A DNA stretch of 33,887 nt from contig CAMKAP010000002.1 in the NCBI GenBank assembly GCA_946410505.1, positions 1-33,887 of the forward strand, read 5' to 3'. The translations under genes were made by a program, and so were the position numbers. This stretch comes from an uncultured Clostridia bacterium (GTDB lineage: Bacteria; Bacillota_A; Clostridia; Oscillospirales; Oscillospiraceae). Of this stretch, positions 21,363 to 29,360 are shown piece after piece (the first letter of the stretch is position 1; each line of letters opens with the position of its first letter). A model generated the notes under the pieces. That model was not told the origin of the DNA. It searched no databases and saw nothing but the letters and a program-made list of their open reading frames with translations.

Positions 21363-22646
21363 TTATTTCTCCGCGCCCGTGACGGTGACGCCGTGCAGAC
21401 GCGTCAGGGCAGGGATCCGCATGTTGTCATACTGTACGCTCTTGCTGCTCATAAAGAGATTTCCCACGAAGTCATTCATGGAGCCGGAAAGGGAGCCGCC
21501 GGACACGGGGACGGTCTTCTCGCCGTCGTGCCAGTAGGCCAGGCGGATCTCACCGAAAATGTCGCCGGTCATGGCGTCCACCTGAAAGTCGGAGAATTCC
21601 ACCACCTCCAGATACCGGCCGCTCCGCAGCTCCTCTTCGCTGCGCGTGCCGCCGGAGACTGCGATGTTCGAGGGGATGAAAGCATCCTCCAGCCCCAGGT
21701 AGCTGGAAAACATCCGGCCGCCCAGATAGCGGCGGGCAACGCCGTTTTCGATCATCACAGCGTCGCGGATGCGGGCGCCCTCTGCGTCAAAGCTGTGGTT
21801 GGCGGAGGAGTTTTCCAGCCTCCGCAGCGCCTTGACCGTCACCCGGTCGCCGTTGACCTTCTCGCAGATGGGCTTGCCGATCTCCCAGTCGCTCATCTTG
21901 CGATAGACCATCTGCGCATCCATGCGCGCGGCGAAATACCGGTAAATCTCGCAGGCGTCCGGACCGGAAAAGAGCACGTCATACTTTCCGCTGACAGGCG
22001 TGGGCACGGCGGCGAGCCGGTCACGCCCATAGCGCATGGCCTTCTCCAGATCCCGCTTCAATCCCGCGGCGTCACAGCTGCCGCTGCGATAGCTGCGGTA
22101 GAGCTCGATCTCATGGCCGTCCCGGCGGGCATTGACCACCACCTCGATCATGCTGGAGGGGCAGCGCTCGGTCTCGTCGATGCCGGCGGAGGTGATGAGC
22201 CGCCGCGTCACATCGGAGACGAAGATCTCATAGCTGTTCACATCCTCGCTCTCCGTCTCGGGAAGCTCCCGCATGCTGCGGATAAAGTCGCCGGAGACAG
22301 CGGTGAGATCCGTAGCCTCGCCGGGCGCTTCCGTCTCGCCCTCCGGGCCGCGGAGGGTATAGGGGCGGTTCTTTACCAGGGTGGCCCGGTAGCTCAGATC
22401 CCGCACCAGATTCTCCGCCTCCTCTTTCGTTGCGGTGGGCGCGATCTCCGCGGAAGCAAAGCCCATGGCCTCGCCGCCGTCAATGAGCTGATAGACCTTG
22501 ACGGTGATGTGCTCCACGTTTTTGGCCCGGTGCTGATCCAGCGCATGGCGGATGAAATAGAACTCCCAGCCCTGCTTCTTCACATCGCTGACTTCCCAGG
22601 CGTACACGCCGGAAGCCTTCAGGATCCTGACGATCGTATCCAGCAT
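21363..22646 (-). CDS. TldE/PmbA-type subunit of a TldD/TldE protease
   Basis: 427 residues. In Escherichia coli, TldD and TldE form a heterodimeric metalloprotease that trims peptides such as microcin B17 precursor and unfolded short peptides; TldE lacks the metal site. Here the PmbA/TldE-type fold is shown by SSMIEVVVNARRDGHEIELYRSYRSGSCD (about 165-193), KYDVLFSGPDACEIYRYF, and the C-terminal NIAVSGGTRSEEEL...YLEVVEFSDFQVDAMTGDIFGEIRLAYW. No HExxxH is present, as expected for the E subunit. The start ATG overlaps the TAA of tldD (TAATG), giving translational coupling. Confidence 0.85.
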   Translation of the reverse strand: MLDTIVRILKASGVYAWEVSDVKKQGWEFYFIRHALDQHRAKNVEHITVKVYQLIDGGEAMGFASAEIAPTATKEEAENLVRDLSYRATLVKNRPYTLRGPEGETEAPGEATDLTAVSGDFIRSMRELPETESEDVNSYEIFVSDVTRRLITSAGIDETERCPSSMIEVVVNARRDGHEIELYRSYRSGSCDAAGLKRDLEKAMRYGRDRLAAVPTPVSGKYDVLFSGPDACEIYRYFAARMDAQMVYRKMSDWEIGKPICEKVNGDRVTVKALRRLENSSANHSFDAEGARIRDAVMIENGVARRYLGGRMFSSYLGLEDAFIPSNIAVSGGTRSEEELRSGRYLEVVEFSDFQVDAMTGDIFGEIRLAYWHDGEKTVPVSGGSLSGSMNDFVGNLFMSSKSVQYDNMRIPALTRLHGVTVTGAEK

Positions 22647-24079
22647 TATCCGAGCCTCGCTTTCGTTTTCAGATAGGGGCCTCCGTCGGCCACCTTGACC
22701 CATTCCTTATAGCCCTTGCCGCAGCCGCCGGCGCCGAAAACCTCCCGGTGGGGGGAGACCATGGAGATGCCGCCCAGCAGATCGGGCACGTAGCCGGTCA
22801 TGATGATAGGCGCCACCACTTTGCCGGTGAGCCTGCCGTCCACGATCTCCCGGCCCATCTTGATGATGCACTGGATACCCCAGTGCTTGGGGTCCTCCAT
22901 GCCGCTCTCCATGCCCTCCAGCAGATAGCCCTTTTGGATGGAGGCGATCATGTCCTCCAGGGAATCCGTGCCGGAGTCGAACATGGTGTTGGTCATGCGG
23001 GTGTAGACCTTGTGCTCAAAGTTCTCGCGCTTGCCGTTGCCGGTGGGCGAAACGCCCAAACGCAGCGCGCTGAGCGCGTCGCAGATGCCGGTTTTCAGGA
23101 TGCCCCGGTCGATCTCCGTCACGTCCCCGGCCAGGGTCCCCTCGTCGTCAAAGGCGTAGGAGGTCACGTTCTCGGCGCAGAGGGCGCCCTCATGCATGGT
23201 GCACAGCTCACTTCCCACGCGCTTTTCGATATACCGGGCGCCGAGGGCGCGGTTTTTCACAAACATGTCCATCTCCACGCCGTGGCCGAAGGCCTCGTGG
23301 GCGATCAGGCCGGTGACCTCGGGAGATGTGATGATCTCGTACTCGCCCGGCTCGATGCGCCCGGCATCCAGCAGCTCCGCGCCTGTCGAGACAACCTTGG
23401 GGAGCTTGTCCTTCAGCGTTTCGAAGAGCTCCAGGCCGCAGAGGCCAGAGACACTCTCGTAAGACACCTGGGTGTTCCCATCCCGATTGAGGATCAGGGC
23501 GAGGCTGCCCTCACTGTACACGTAGCTCTGGCACAGGTCCCGCTTCTCCGTCAGGAACATCTTGCAAACATGGGTGGACTGGGCGGAAACCATGCAGTCC
23601 AGCGCATTTTCATGCAGGCCCACGCCCTCGTCGGAGATGGCGCCGAGCTTTTCCACCAGCGCCTTCACATCGGCGCTCTCGGGCAGCAGCGCCGCCTCCT
23701 TCTCCACAAAGAGCGTTTGCTCTTCATCGGGCAGGACCGGCGTGTCATAAGGCTTCACGCCGCAGGCGGACAGCAGCGCAAGCTGCGCGTCCAGCGCCGC
23801 GCGCAGCTCCTGCGCCTTGGCGGCGGGGTCTTTGGGATCAAAGTCGTTAAAGGCGTACTCGGCATACTGTCCGTCCCGGTATACGCGCACGACGACGCCC
23901 CGCTCGGTGGTCATGGTCTGGCTGGAGACGCTTTTGGAGCGCTGGGAAATGCGCACGGCCAGGCCCTTCGAGTCGCTGGCCAGCACGCTCACATACGCAT
24001 AGTCCCGGCGCAGCAGCGCGATGAGCGAGCGCAGCCCGGGCTTTATACCCGTCAGATATTCGGAAAAAGCAGCTTTCAT
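22646..24079 (-). CDS. tldD: TldD-type metalloprotease subunit
   Basis: 477 residues, the catalytic partner of the TldE-like protein downstream. The zinc motif HEAFGHGVE (261-269: His261, Glu262, His266) lies in GLIAHEAFGHGVEMDMF, and the C-terminal GGCGKG segment (Cys about 454) matches the third metal ligand region of TldD. The N-terminal half is the substrate-clamping domain (SVSSQTMTTERGVVVRVYRDG). The promoter at 24142-24114 and AAAAGGAG near the ATG support the start at 24079. Tld proteases process ribosomally made peptides and some antitoxins; no such precursor is obvious here. The role in this organism is therefore open. Confidence 0.92.
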   Translation of the reverse strand: MKAAFSEYLTGIKPGLRSLIALLRRDYAYVSVLASDSKGLAVRISQRSKSVSSQTMTTERGVVVRVYRDGQYAEYAFNDFDPKDPAAKAQELRAALDAQLALLSACGVKPYDTPVLPDEEQTLFVEKEAALLPESADVKALVEKLGAISDEGVGLHENALDCMVSAQSTHVCKMFLTEKRDLCQSYVYSEGSLALILNRDGNTQVSYESVSGLCGLELFETLKDKLPKVVSTGAELLDAGRIEPGEYEIITSPEVTGLIAHEAFGHGVEMDMFVKNRALGARYIEKRVGSELCTMHEGALCAENVTSYAFDDEGTLAGDVTEIDRGILKTGICDALSALRLGVSPTGNGKRENFEHKVYTRMTNTMFDSGTDSLEDMIASIQKGYLLEGMESGMEDPKHWGIQCIIKMGREIVDGRLTGKVVAPIIMTGYVPDLLGGISMVSPHREVFGAGGCGKGYKEWVKVADGGPYLKTKARLG

Positions 24080-24113
24080 GGAATCTCCTTTTCTGCATAA
24101 TCATTATGGCTGT

Positions 24114-24142
24114 ATTCTATCACGTTTCCACCGGGTCCACAA
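24114..24142 (-). promoter_or_regulatory. tldD operon promoter
   Basis: On the minus strand TTGTGG (24142-24137), 17 bases, TAGAAT (24119-24114). Transcription would start near 24107, 28 bases before the ATG. Confidence 0.6.
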
Positions 24143-24256
24143 CACCCATTCTCCGCCCCGCTGCCTTTCCTCTGGCTGTTTTCTACAGCAAATCGCTGAA
24201 GAAGCCGCCGCTTTTTATCAAATTGAATAAAAATACGCCGAGCGATCTGGAAACCG

Positions 24257-24284
24257 TTGACAAATCCCGGCGGTCGGATATAAT
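24257..24284 (+). promoter_or_regulatory. Consensus promoter of the lysine-riboswitch transcript
   Basis: TTGACA (24257-24262), 16 bases, TATAAT (24279-24284): both hexamers match consensus. Transcription would start near 24291, directly before the aptamer. Confidence 0.85.
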
Positions 24285-24303
24285 GATTAACAACTGAATA
24301 GCG

Positions 24304-24442
24304 CATGATAGAGGCGCGGTTATCATCAGTAGCTCCGGAAAACCACCGGGAAGTGGGGAGTGAAAGGGGTCGCCGCCGAAGGGTATCCGTATCCCGTGCG
24401 GATATGCCTGGGCCGTCGGAGAACATCCGCCGGACTGTCGCA
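24304..24442 (+). promoter_or_regulatory. Lysine riboswitch (L box) aptamer
   Basis: Binds free lysine in the nascent RNA. The conserved blocks come in order: GATAGAGGCGCGG (24307-24319), the CAGTAG loop, AGTGGGGAGTGAAAGG followed by the hallmark GTCGCCGCCGAAGGG (about 24369-24383), CTGGGCCGTCGG (24408-24419) and CCGGACTGTCGCA (24430-24442). Limits are approximate. The expression platform is the terminator at 24492-24527. Lysine should favour termination and shut off the NhaC-type transporter that follows, as in other L-box-controlled uptake genes. Confidence 0.93.
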
Positions 24443-24491
24443 AGGGTTTTGCCCGCGCGGAGAGCTGTCTGACTTGAAAGAGGCCTTACGA

Positions 24492-24527
24492 GTTGTGAAC
24501 AGTGTCTGCGCTGTTCACAACTTTTTT
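24492..24527 (+). terminator. Riboswitch-controlled terminator
   Basis: An 11-bp perfect stem GTTGTGAACAG / CTGTTCACAAC with an 8-base loop, then six T, 20 bases before the transporter ATG. It is the off-state of the lysine riboswitch; the alternative anti-terminator pairing was not worked out. Confidence 0.88.
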
Positions 24528-24546
24528 CTATTTGGAGGAAACAACA

Positions 24547-26049
24547 ATGTACGGTACTTTCTGGGCTCTCGTTCCCCCGCTGCTCGCAATCGTTCTGGCG
24601 CTGATCACCAAGGAGACCTATACCTCCCTCTTTGTCGGCATCCTGGTGGGCTCGCTGTTCGTGGCGGGCTTCCAGCCCGTAGCCGCGCTGGACACCATGA
24701 TCAACGACGGCTTCATCGGCGCCATTGCCGACGGCTGGAACGCCGGTATCTTCATGTTCCTGGTGCTGCTGGGCATCATGGTGGCGCTGATCAACAGTGC
24801 CGGCGGCTCCGCCGCCTTCGGCCGCTGGGCGGCCTCCCATGTGCGCAGCCGGGTGGGCGCGCTGCTGGCCACCTTCCTGCTGGGCGTGCTGATCTTCATC
24901 GATGACTACTTCAACTGCCTGACCGTGGGCTCCGTGATGCGCCCCGTCACCGACAGCCACAAGATCTCCCGCGCGAAGCTGGCCTACATCATCGACGCCA
25001 CCGCCGCCCCCATCTGCATGATCGCGCCGGTCTCCTCCTGGGCCGCCGCCGTCTCCGCCACGGCGCAGGACCTGAACACCGGCATCTCCGGCATCCAGCT
25101 TTTTATCCGCGCCATCCCCTATAACTTCTACTCCCTGCTGACCATCGTTTTTGTGATCGCGCTCTCCATCCTGGGCTTTGACTACGGCCCCATGGCCGCC
25201 GCCGAGCTGCGCGCCCGCCGGGGCGAGCTGGGCGCCCTGAGCGAGGAGGACGAAGAGCCGAATCCCCGCGCCTCCATCTGGGATATGCTCTTCCCCGTGA
25301 TCGTGCTGATCGTCTTCTGCATCATCGGCATGATGTACGTGGGCGGCTTCTGGAGCGGGGCCAGCCTGATCGACTCCTTTGCCGACACTGACGCCTCCGT
25401 GGGCCTGCCCTGGGGCTGCATCGTGGCGCTGCTCATCACCTACATCTACCTGCTCTGCCGCCGGGTCATCACCTTTAAGGAGGCCTCCGCCTGCATCACC
25501 AAGGGCTTTGTGGCCATGGTCCCCTCCATGCTGATCCTCACCTTCGCGCTGACCCTGAAGAACATGACCGGCGCGCTGGGCGCGGACGAATACGTGGCCG
25601 GGCTGGTGGAGGGCGCGGCGGACGGTCTGTTCGCCATGCTTCCCGCGGTCATCTTCCTGGTGGCGCTGGGCCTGGCCTTCGCCAGCGGCACCTCTTGGGG
25701 CACCTTCGGCATTCTGATCCCCATCGTGCTGCCCGTGTTTGAAAATAACCAGGAGCTGCTGATGATCGGCATCTCCGCCTGCCTCGCCGGCGCCGTCTGC
25801 GGTGACCACATCTCCCCCATCTCCGACACCACGATCATGGCCTCCGCCGGCGCGAACGTGGACCACGTGGAGCACGTGTCCACTCAGCTTCCCTATGCGC
25901 TGACCGTGGCGGGTGCGAGCTTTGTATGCTACATCATCGCGGGCTTCGTGCAGAACTGGATCCTCTGCCTCGCCATCGGCGCGGTGCTGACGGTCGGTGT
26001 GCTGCTGATCCTCCGCGCCCGCAGCCCGAAGGCCAGCGCCGAAGCCTGA
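24547..26049 (+). CDS. NhaC-family transporter, probable lysine importer
   Basis: 500 residues with about 11-12 membrane segments, of the Na+/H+ antiporter NhaC superfamily. Family marks: FIDDYFNCLTVGSVMRPVTD (about 120-139), an AYIIDATAAPICMIAPVSSWAA block, GTSWGTFGILIPIVLPV and CLAGAVCGDHISPISDTTIMASAGANVDHVEHVSTQLPYAL. Its placement under a lysine riboswitch argues that the physiological substrate is lysine (LysW type), not simply sodium; this follows published riboswitch-regulon reasoning and was not tested. GGAGG lies 8 bases before the ATG at 24547. The gene is monocistronic, closed by a strong terminator. Confidence 0.9.
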   Translation: MYGTFWALVPPLLAIVLALITKETYTSLFVGILVGSLFVAGFQPVAALDTMINDGFIGAIADGWNAGIFMFLVLLGIMVALINSAGGSAAFGRWAASHVRSRVGALLATFLLGVLIFIDDYFNCLTVGSVMRPVTDSHKISRAKLAYIIDATAAPICMIAPVSSWAAAVSATAQDLNTGISGIQLFIRAIPYNFYSLLTIVFVIALSILGFDYGPMAAAELRARRGELGALSEEDEEPNPRASIWDMLFPVIVLIVFCIIGMMYVGGFWSGASLIDSFADTDASVGLPWGCIVALLITYIYLLCRRVITFKEASACITKGFVAMVPSMLILTFALTLKNMTGALGADEYVAGLVEGAADGLFAMLPAVIFLVALGLAFASGTSWGTFGILIPIVLPVFENNQELLMIGISACLAGAVCGDHISPISDTTIMASAGANVDHVEHVSTQLPYALTVAGASFVCYIIAGFVQNWILCLAIGAVLTVGVLLILRARSPKASAEA

Positions 26050-26067
26050 TCCTTAGTAAACAATCAT

Positions 26068-26109
26068 AAAAACTTGTGGAACTTTCTGTGAAAGTTCCAC
26101 AAGTTTTTT
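26068..26109 (+). terminator. Terminator after the lysine transporter
   Basis: An 18-bp perfect stem (AAAAACTTGTGGAACTTT and complement) with a CTGTG loop and a T run. Confidence 0.9.
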
Positions 26110-26110
26110 C

Positions 26111-26139
26111 TTGCTTTTTCGAGGGTACGGGCTTACAAT
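26111..26139 (+). promoter_or_regulatory. Antiporter promoter
   Basis: TTGCTT (26111-26116), 17 bases, TACAAT (26134-26139), starting right after the preceding terminator. Confidence 0.65.
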
Positions 26140-26172
26140 GGGGCGGTTGAAAAAAAGAGGTGTTTTTGCGAA

Positions 26173-27465
26173 ATGACTGAACTTTTGTCTCTCTCCGTCG
26201 CCATGTTTGCAGGGCTCCTGGTGACCCGGCCTCTGAGCCGCTTCCACCTGCCGGACGTGACGGCTTATCTGATCGCGGGCGTGCTGATCGGGCCCTGCTG
26301 CCTGGGGCTGCTGCAGATCCCGGGTCTGGGCTTCGGCAGCTTCGAAGAGCTGGAGGGCCTCAAGCTCATCTCCAACGTGGCCCTGGGCTTCATCGCCTTC
26401 TCCATCGGCAACGAGTTTCGTCTCTCCCAGCTCCGGGAGACCGGCAGGCAGGCGCTGGTGATCGGTATTCTGCAGGCCGTGGCGGCCACATTGCTGGTAG
26501 ACGCGGCGCTGCTGCTGTTCCATCTGGTCTGTCCCGACGTGCTCTCCGTCCCCGCCGCCATCACTCTGGGCTCCATCGCCGCGGCCACGGCCCCCGCCGC
26601 CACGCTGATGGTGGTGCGCCAGTACAAGGCCAAGGGCAAGCTGACCGATCTGCTGCTGCCCATCGTCGCGCTGGACGACGCGGTGGGTCTCATCCTTTTC
26701 GCCGTCTCCTTCGGCATCGCCAAGGCCATCAGCAGCGGCAGCATCGACGTGGTCGGCATCGTGGTCAATCCCCTGCTGGAGATCCTGGGTTCCCTGGTCA
26801 TGGGCGCGGTGGCCGGCTGGCTGCTGACCCAGCTGGAGCGGCTGTTCCACTCCAACACCAACCGCCTGGCCATGACCATCGGCTTCGTTTTCGTGACGGT
26901 GGCCCTGAGCATGCTGGAGATCCCGGCGGGCAGTGCGAAGCTGGGCTTTTCCTCCCTGCTGGTATGCATGATGCTGGGCAGCGTCTTCTGCAACCTCTGC
27001 CCTCTGTCCGACGAGATCATGAAAAACGCGGACCGCTGGACGGCGCCGCTGCTGGTGCTGTTCTTTGTGCTCTCCGGCGCCGAGCTGGAGCTGGGCGTCT
27101 TCGCCAAGGGCAGCTCCGTGCTGGTGGGCGTGATCTACATTCTCTCCCGCTCCCTTGGCAAATACTTCGGCGCGCGGGAGTCCGCGAAGCTGATGGGCTG
27201 CGATCAAAACGTGGTAGAGTACCTGGGCATCACGCTGCTGCCCCAGGCTGGCGTGGCCCTGGGCATGTGTGTGACCTCCTCCACGCTCCCCGGCGACGGC
27301 AAGATGATCCGCAACATCGTCCTCTTCGCGGTGCTGATCTACGAGCTGGTTGGCCCGCTGCTGACCAAGTGGGCGCTGACCAGGGCCGGCGACATCCAGC
27401 CCAAGAGCGAAGAAGTCCTCCGCCGGCGCGAGCGCAAGCTGGCCGCTGTCAGATCCGGAAAATAA
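26173..27465 (+). CDS. Cation:proton antiporter, CPA2/KefB-like membrane domain
   Basis: 430 residues with about 12 membrane helices and no cytosolic TrkA-N domain. Typical CPA2 stretches: RFHLPDVTAYLIAGVLIGP (about 25-43), LISNVALGFIAFSIGNEF, ITLGSIAAATAPAATLMVV (the TxxAxxA-like exchange helix), LLPIVALDDAVGLILF with the paired acidic residues DD thought to bind ions, and LLPQAGVALGM near the end. It would exchange Na+ or K+ for protons across the cytoplasmic membrane; which ion cannot be told. GAGGTG lies 9 bases upstream of the ATG. Monocistronic. Confidence 0.92.
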   Translation: MTELLSLSVAMFAGLLVTRPLSRFHLPDVTAYLIAGVLIGPCCLGLLQIPGLGFGSFEELEGLKLISNVALGFIAFSIGNEFRLSQLRETGRQALVIGILQAVAATLLVDAALLLFHLVCPDVLSVPAAITLGSIAAATAPAATLMVVRQYKAKGKLTDLLLPIVALDDAVGLILFAVSFGIAKAISSGSIDVVGIVVNPLLEILGSLVMGAVAGWLLTQLERLFHSNTNRLAMTIGFVFVTVALSMLEIPAGSAKLGFSSLLVCMMLGSVFCNLCPLSDEIMKNADRWTAPLLVLFFVLSGAELELGVFAKGSSVLVGVIYILSRSLGKYFGARESAKLMGCDQNVVEYLGITLLPQAGVALGMCVTSSTLPGDGKMIRNIVLFAVLIYELVGPLLTKWALTRAGDIQPKSEEVLRRRERKLAAVRSGK

Positions 27466-27515
27466 AGCCGGCGCGGGATGGGCAATTTGCAGCGCAATGT
27501 TCAATTCCATACGTC

Positions 27516-27548
27516 AAAACGGTGAGGCAGAAGCTTCGCCGTTTTTTT
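27516..27548 (+). terminator. Antiporter terminator
   Basis: AAAACGGTGA pairs with TTCGCCGTTTT (one G-T pair), followed by a T run to 27547. The gap 27466-27811 (346 bp) holds this, a candidate small RNA on the other strand and the promoter region of the DUF378 gene. Confidence 0.75.
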
Positions 27549-27554
27549 GCGCAG

Positions 27555-27656
27555 AAATAAAAAGGCGGCGGACTGCAGAGGCAGTCCGCCAATAGGGTTG
27601 TGGGATAAAGATATGAGCCGGTCCTCCGTTTCGGGAGAACCAATTGGATAAGCTGT
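27555..27656 (-). ncRNA. Candidate small RNA, about 100 nt, unknown family
   Basis: On the minus strand a promoter (27691-27663) is followed by a stem GGTTCTCC-CGAAAC-GGAGGACC (27641-27620, one G-T pair), then a single-stranded stretch, then a perfect 10-bp stem GGCGGACTGC/GCAGTCCGCC (27590-27567) followed three bases later by TTTTTATTT. That is a complete transcription unit with no open reading frame of note. Both neighbours are on the plus strand, so it is not a gene end. I know of no RNA family with these stems. Confidence 0.5.
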
Positions 27657-27662
27657 GACTGT

Positions 27663-27691
27663 ATGATAGTATAGATTGCTGCTTTTGTAAA
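27663..27691 (-). promoter_or_regulatory. Promoter of the candidate small RNA
   Basis: On the minus strand TTTACA (27691-27686), 17 bases, TATCAT (27668-27663). A second -10-like TATACT overlaps but would give a 12-base spacer. Confidence 0.5.
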
Positions 27692-27811
27692 GAGCGAAGA
27701 AGCACTACTTTTGTCGAGCATCAAAAATGTATAATCACAGCGATGACGGGCAAACTATGCCTGAAACCATCCGGCGGCGCAGAGCGCTGCCCGAAAGAGA
27801 GGAGTTTGTCT

Positions 27812-28024
27812 ATGATCATGGATCGCATCGCGCTGGTTCTCGCCATCATCGGCGGTCTGAACTGGGGAAGCATCGGTCTGTTCCGCTTTGATTTGGTTGC
27901 CTGGCTCTTTGGCGGTCAGACCGCCACCGTCAGCCGCGTGATCTACACGCTGGTTGGCCTTGCGGCCATTTGGTGCATCTCGCTGCTCTTCCGCAGCGAC
28001 GAGCTCACCGACGACGGCATCTGA
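27812..28024 (+). CDS. DUF378 family small membrane protein (YuzA-like)
   Basis: 70 residues with two membrane helices: RIALVLAIIGGLNWGSIGLFRFDLVAWLFGG and RVIYTLVGLAAIWCISLLF. The GGLNWG motif and the FDLVAWLFGG turn are diagnostic of DUF378, a family of unknown function in many bacteria. The start at 27812 has AGAGGAG 7 bases upstream; a longer frame from 27743 lacks a ribosome site. TATAAT at 27730-27735 is a probable -10. It is monocistronic. Confidence 0.9.
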   Translation: MIMDRIALVLAIIGGLNWGSIGLFRFDLVAWLFGGQTATVSRVIYTLVGLAAIWCISLLFRSDELTDDGI

Positions 28025-28025
28025 A

Positions 28026-28052
28026 AAAAGCAGGGGCGCATTCGCGCCCCTG
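28026..28052. terminator. Terminator between convergent DUF378 and GDPD genes
   Basis: A 9-bp perfect stem CAGGGGCGC / GCGCCCCTG with an ATTC loop. On the minus strand it is followed by CTTTTTT and works best for the phosphodiesterase gene; on the plus strand only TTTC follows. Confidence 0.85.
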
Positions 28053-28056
28053 TTTC

Positions 28057-28881
28057 TTACTTAAACTTCAGCTTTGGCTTATAGAATTCAAAGATCACGC
28101 CGTCGCGGCCCTTTTCGTTGCGCGGCTCATGGGAGGTCCATCCGAAGCGCATGGCGCCCAGCAGCTCCGTCAGGCGCACGACCGGCGGCCGGTACCCGAT
28201 CTTATAGGCGATGAACTGGGGCCGGGCCAGGGGGTTAAAGAGATTGTGACTCAACGCGAAGGCCATGGCGGGCTTCATCCCATCCCTGCGATAGTCTTTC
28301 ATGGGCGCGGCCAGCTGCCCGCGGATCAGATCCCGCGCATGGAAGCGGAACCAGGCCACGATGAAGGGGTTAAAGCTCTCGATGCACACCTCGCCCCGGT
28401 ACTGCTCCAGGATGGCGTAGGTCTTTTCGCACAGCTCCCGGTTGTGCTTTCCGTCTTTCAGCTCCACGATCAGCGGTCCCGCACCGTGCAGCGCCTTGAG
28501 CGCCTCGGTCAGGAGAGGGATGCGCTGTTCGGTGCCGCAGAGGCGGAGCTCCCGAAGCTCCGCAAGCGTCAGCTCATCCACCCGTTTGTCCACGCCGCAG
28601 ACCCGCTTGAGCGTGCTGTCGTGGAAGACGACCACCTGCCCATCCTTTGTGAGGCGCACGTCCAGCTCCGCGCCGTAGCCCGCCCGGGCGGCCAGTGTGA
28701 AGGCGGCCAGGGAGTTTTCCGGCACCGATTTGTCGCGGCTGTGAAGGCCCCGGTGGGCATAGTTCACGCCCAGAAAGGGGGCACGCTGCCGGGGCGTGGC
28801 CGTGCCGGGCGCAAAGAGGCACAGGGGCGCCGCCACCGCGGCCCCGAGACCGATCAACAGTTTTCCGATTCTTCTATCCAT
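28057..28881 (-). CDS. Glycerophosphodiester phosphodiesterase family protein
   Basis: 274 residues. The family hydrolyses glycerophosphodiesters from lipid or teichoic acid turnover to glycerol-3-phosphate and an alcohol. An N-terminal hydrophobic anchor (about 7-24) places the TIM-barrel domain outside the membrane. Active-site motifs: YAHRGLHS (His43), PENSLAAF, AELDVRLTKDGQVVVFHD (acidic metal ligands Glu72 and Asp74, His87), and PLIVELKDG with a further Glu. The C-terminus GWTSHEPRNEKGRDGVIFEFYKP lacks the usual terminal metal motif wording but is typical for short clostridial forms. GCGAGGAAAG precedes the ATG at 28881; the upstream frame to 28962 runs into the fold-back repeat. Confidence 0.92.
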   Translation of the reverse strand: MDRRIGKLLIGLGAAVAAPLCLFAPGTATPRQRAPFLGVNYAHRGLHSRDKSVPENSLAAFTLAARAGYGAELDVRLTKDGQVVVFHDSTLKRVCGVDKRVDELTLAELRELRLCGTEQRIPLLTEALKALHGAGPLIVELKDGKHNRELCEKTYAILEQYRGEVCIESFNPFIVAWFRFHARDLIRGQLAAPMKDYRRDGMKPAMAFALSHNLFNPLARPQFIAYKIGYRPPVVRLTELLGAMRFGWTSHEPRNEKGRDGVIFEFYKPKLKFK

Positions 28882-28963
28882 GCTTCTTTCCTCGCTGAGA
28901 AAAAGATTATACAAAAACTCTTTCCTAATCACCAAACATAGTCCGTCTGGGGCAAAACCCATT

Positions 28964-29308
28964 TCTTTCCGTGTGGAAAGAAACGGTTTTTGATGCCAAA
29001 GAAAGACACAAGGGGAAGGATCCCCTTGACCCCTCGGGCAGAACAGGATCGTTGCTGTCCGCTGCCATCGCCCTAAGAGTTTGGCTGGTCATTACCCCGG
29101 CCATCCTTGTACAGCTCATACGTTTTCTCCCGCACGTTCGTCCTCTGGCTCGCCGGTTCACGGCTCAGGCAGCGGCGCGAGCGAAGCGAAGCCATTCCGC
29201 GAACGGCGTGGCGCAGAAAGCACAGCGTCCTTGTGAGCGCCCTTTTCTTTCTTACACCGGCGCGCAGCGCTGTCTTTCTTTTCGGGCAAGTACCGAAAAG
29301 AAAGACAG
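28964..29308 (-). repeat. Fold-back intergenic repeat, copy B (345 bp, inverted relative to copy A)
   Basis: Bounded by hairpins like copy A: an imperfect one at 28964-28997 (core TTTCTTTCC-GTGT-GGAAAGAAA) and a 16-bp perfect one at 29270-29308 (CTGTCTTTCTTTTCGG and complement). Read on the minus strand, the block from about 29155 back to 28995 aligns with about 20265-20420 of copy A, including GGGAGAAAACGTA, AGCTGTACAAGGATGGCC, CGGGGTAATG, CTTAGGGCGA, GCCCGAGGGGTCAAGGGGAT and the CAAGGGGA hairpin. Left and right thirds have diverged. It fills the 479-bp gap between the phosphodiesterase start and the MFS gene end. The promoter of the phosphodiesterase may lie in or next to it. Confidence 0.8.
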
Positions 29309-29360
29309 GGGGGCGCATGGAGCATCTAAATTTATATACGGATGGGAATAAAACTTTGGA

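Noticed and set aside
22748..24100. Long open frame antisense to tldD (450 codons)
   Set aside because: It is the complement of a gene with clear metalloprotease motifs, its translation is rich in His, Gly and Val as expected of GC-rich antisense frames, and it has no ribosome site.
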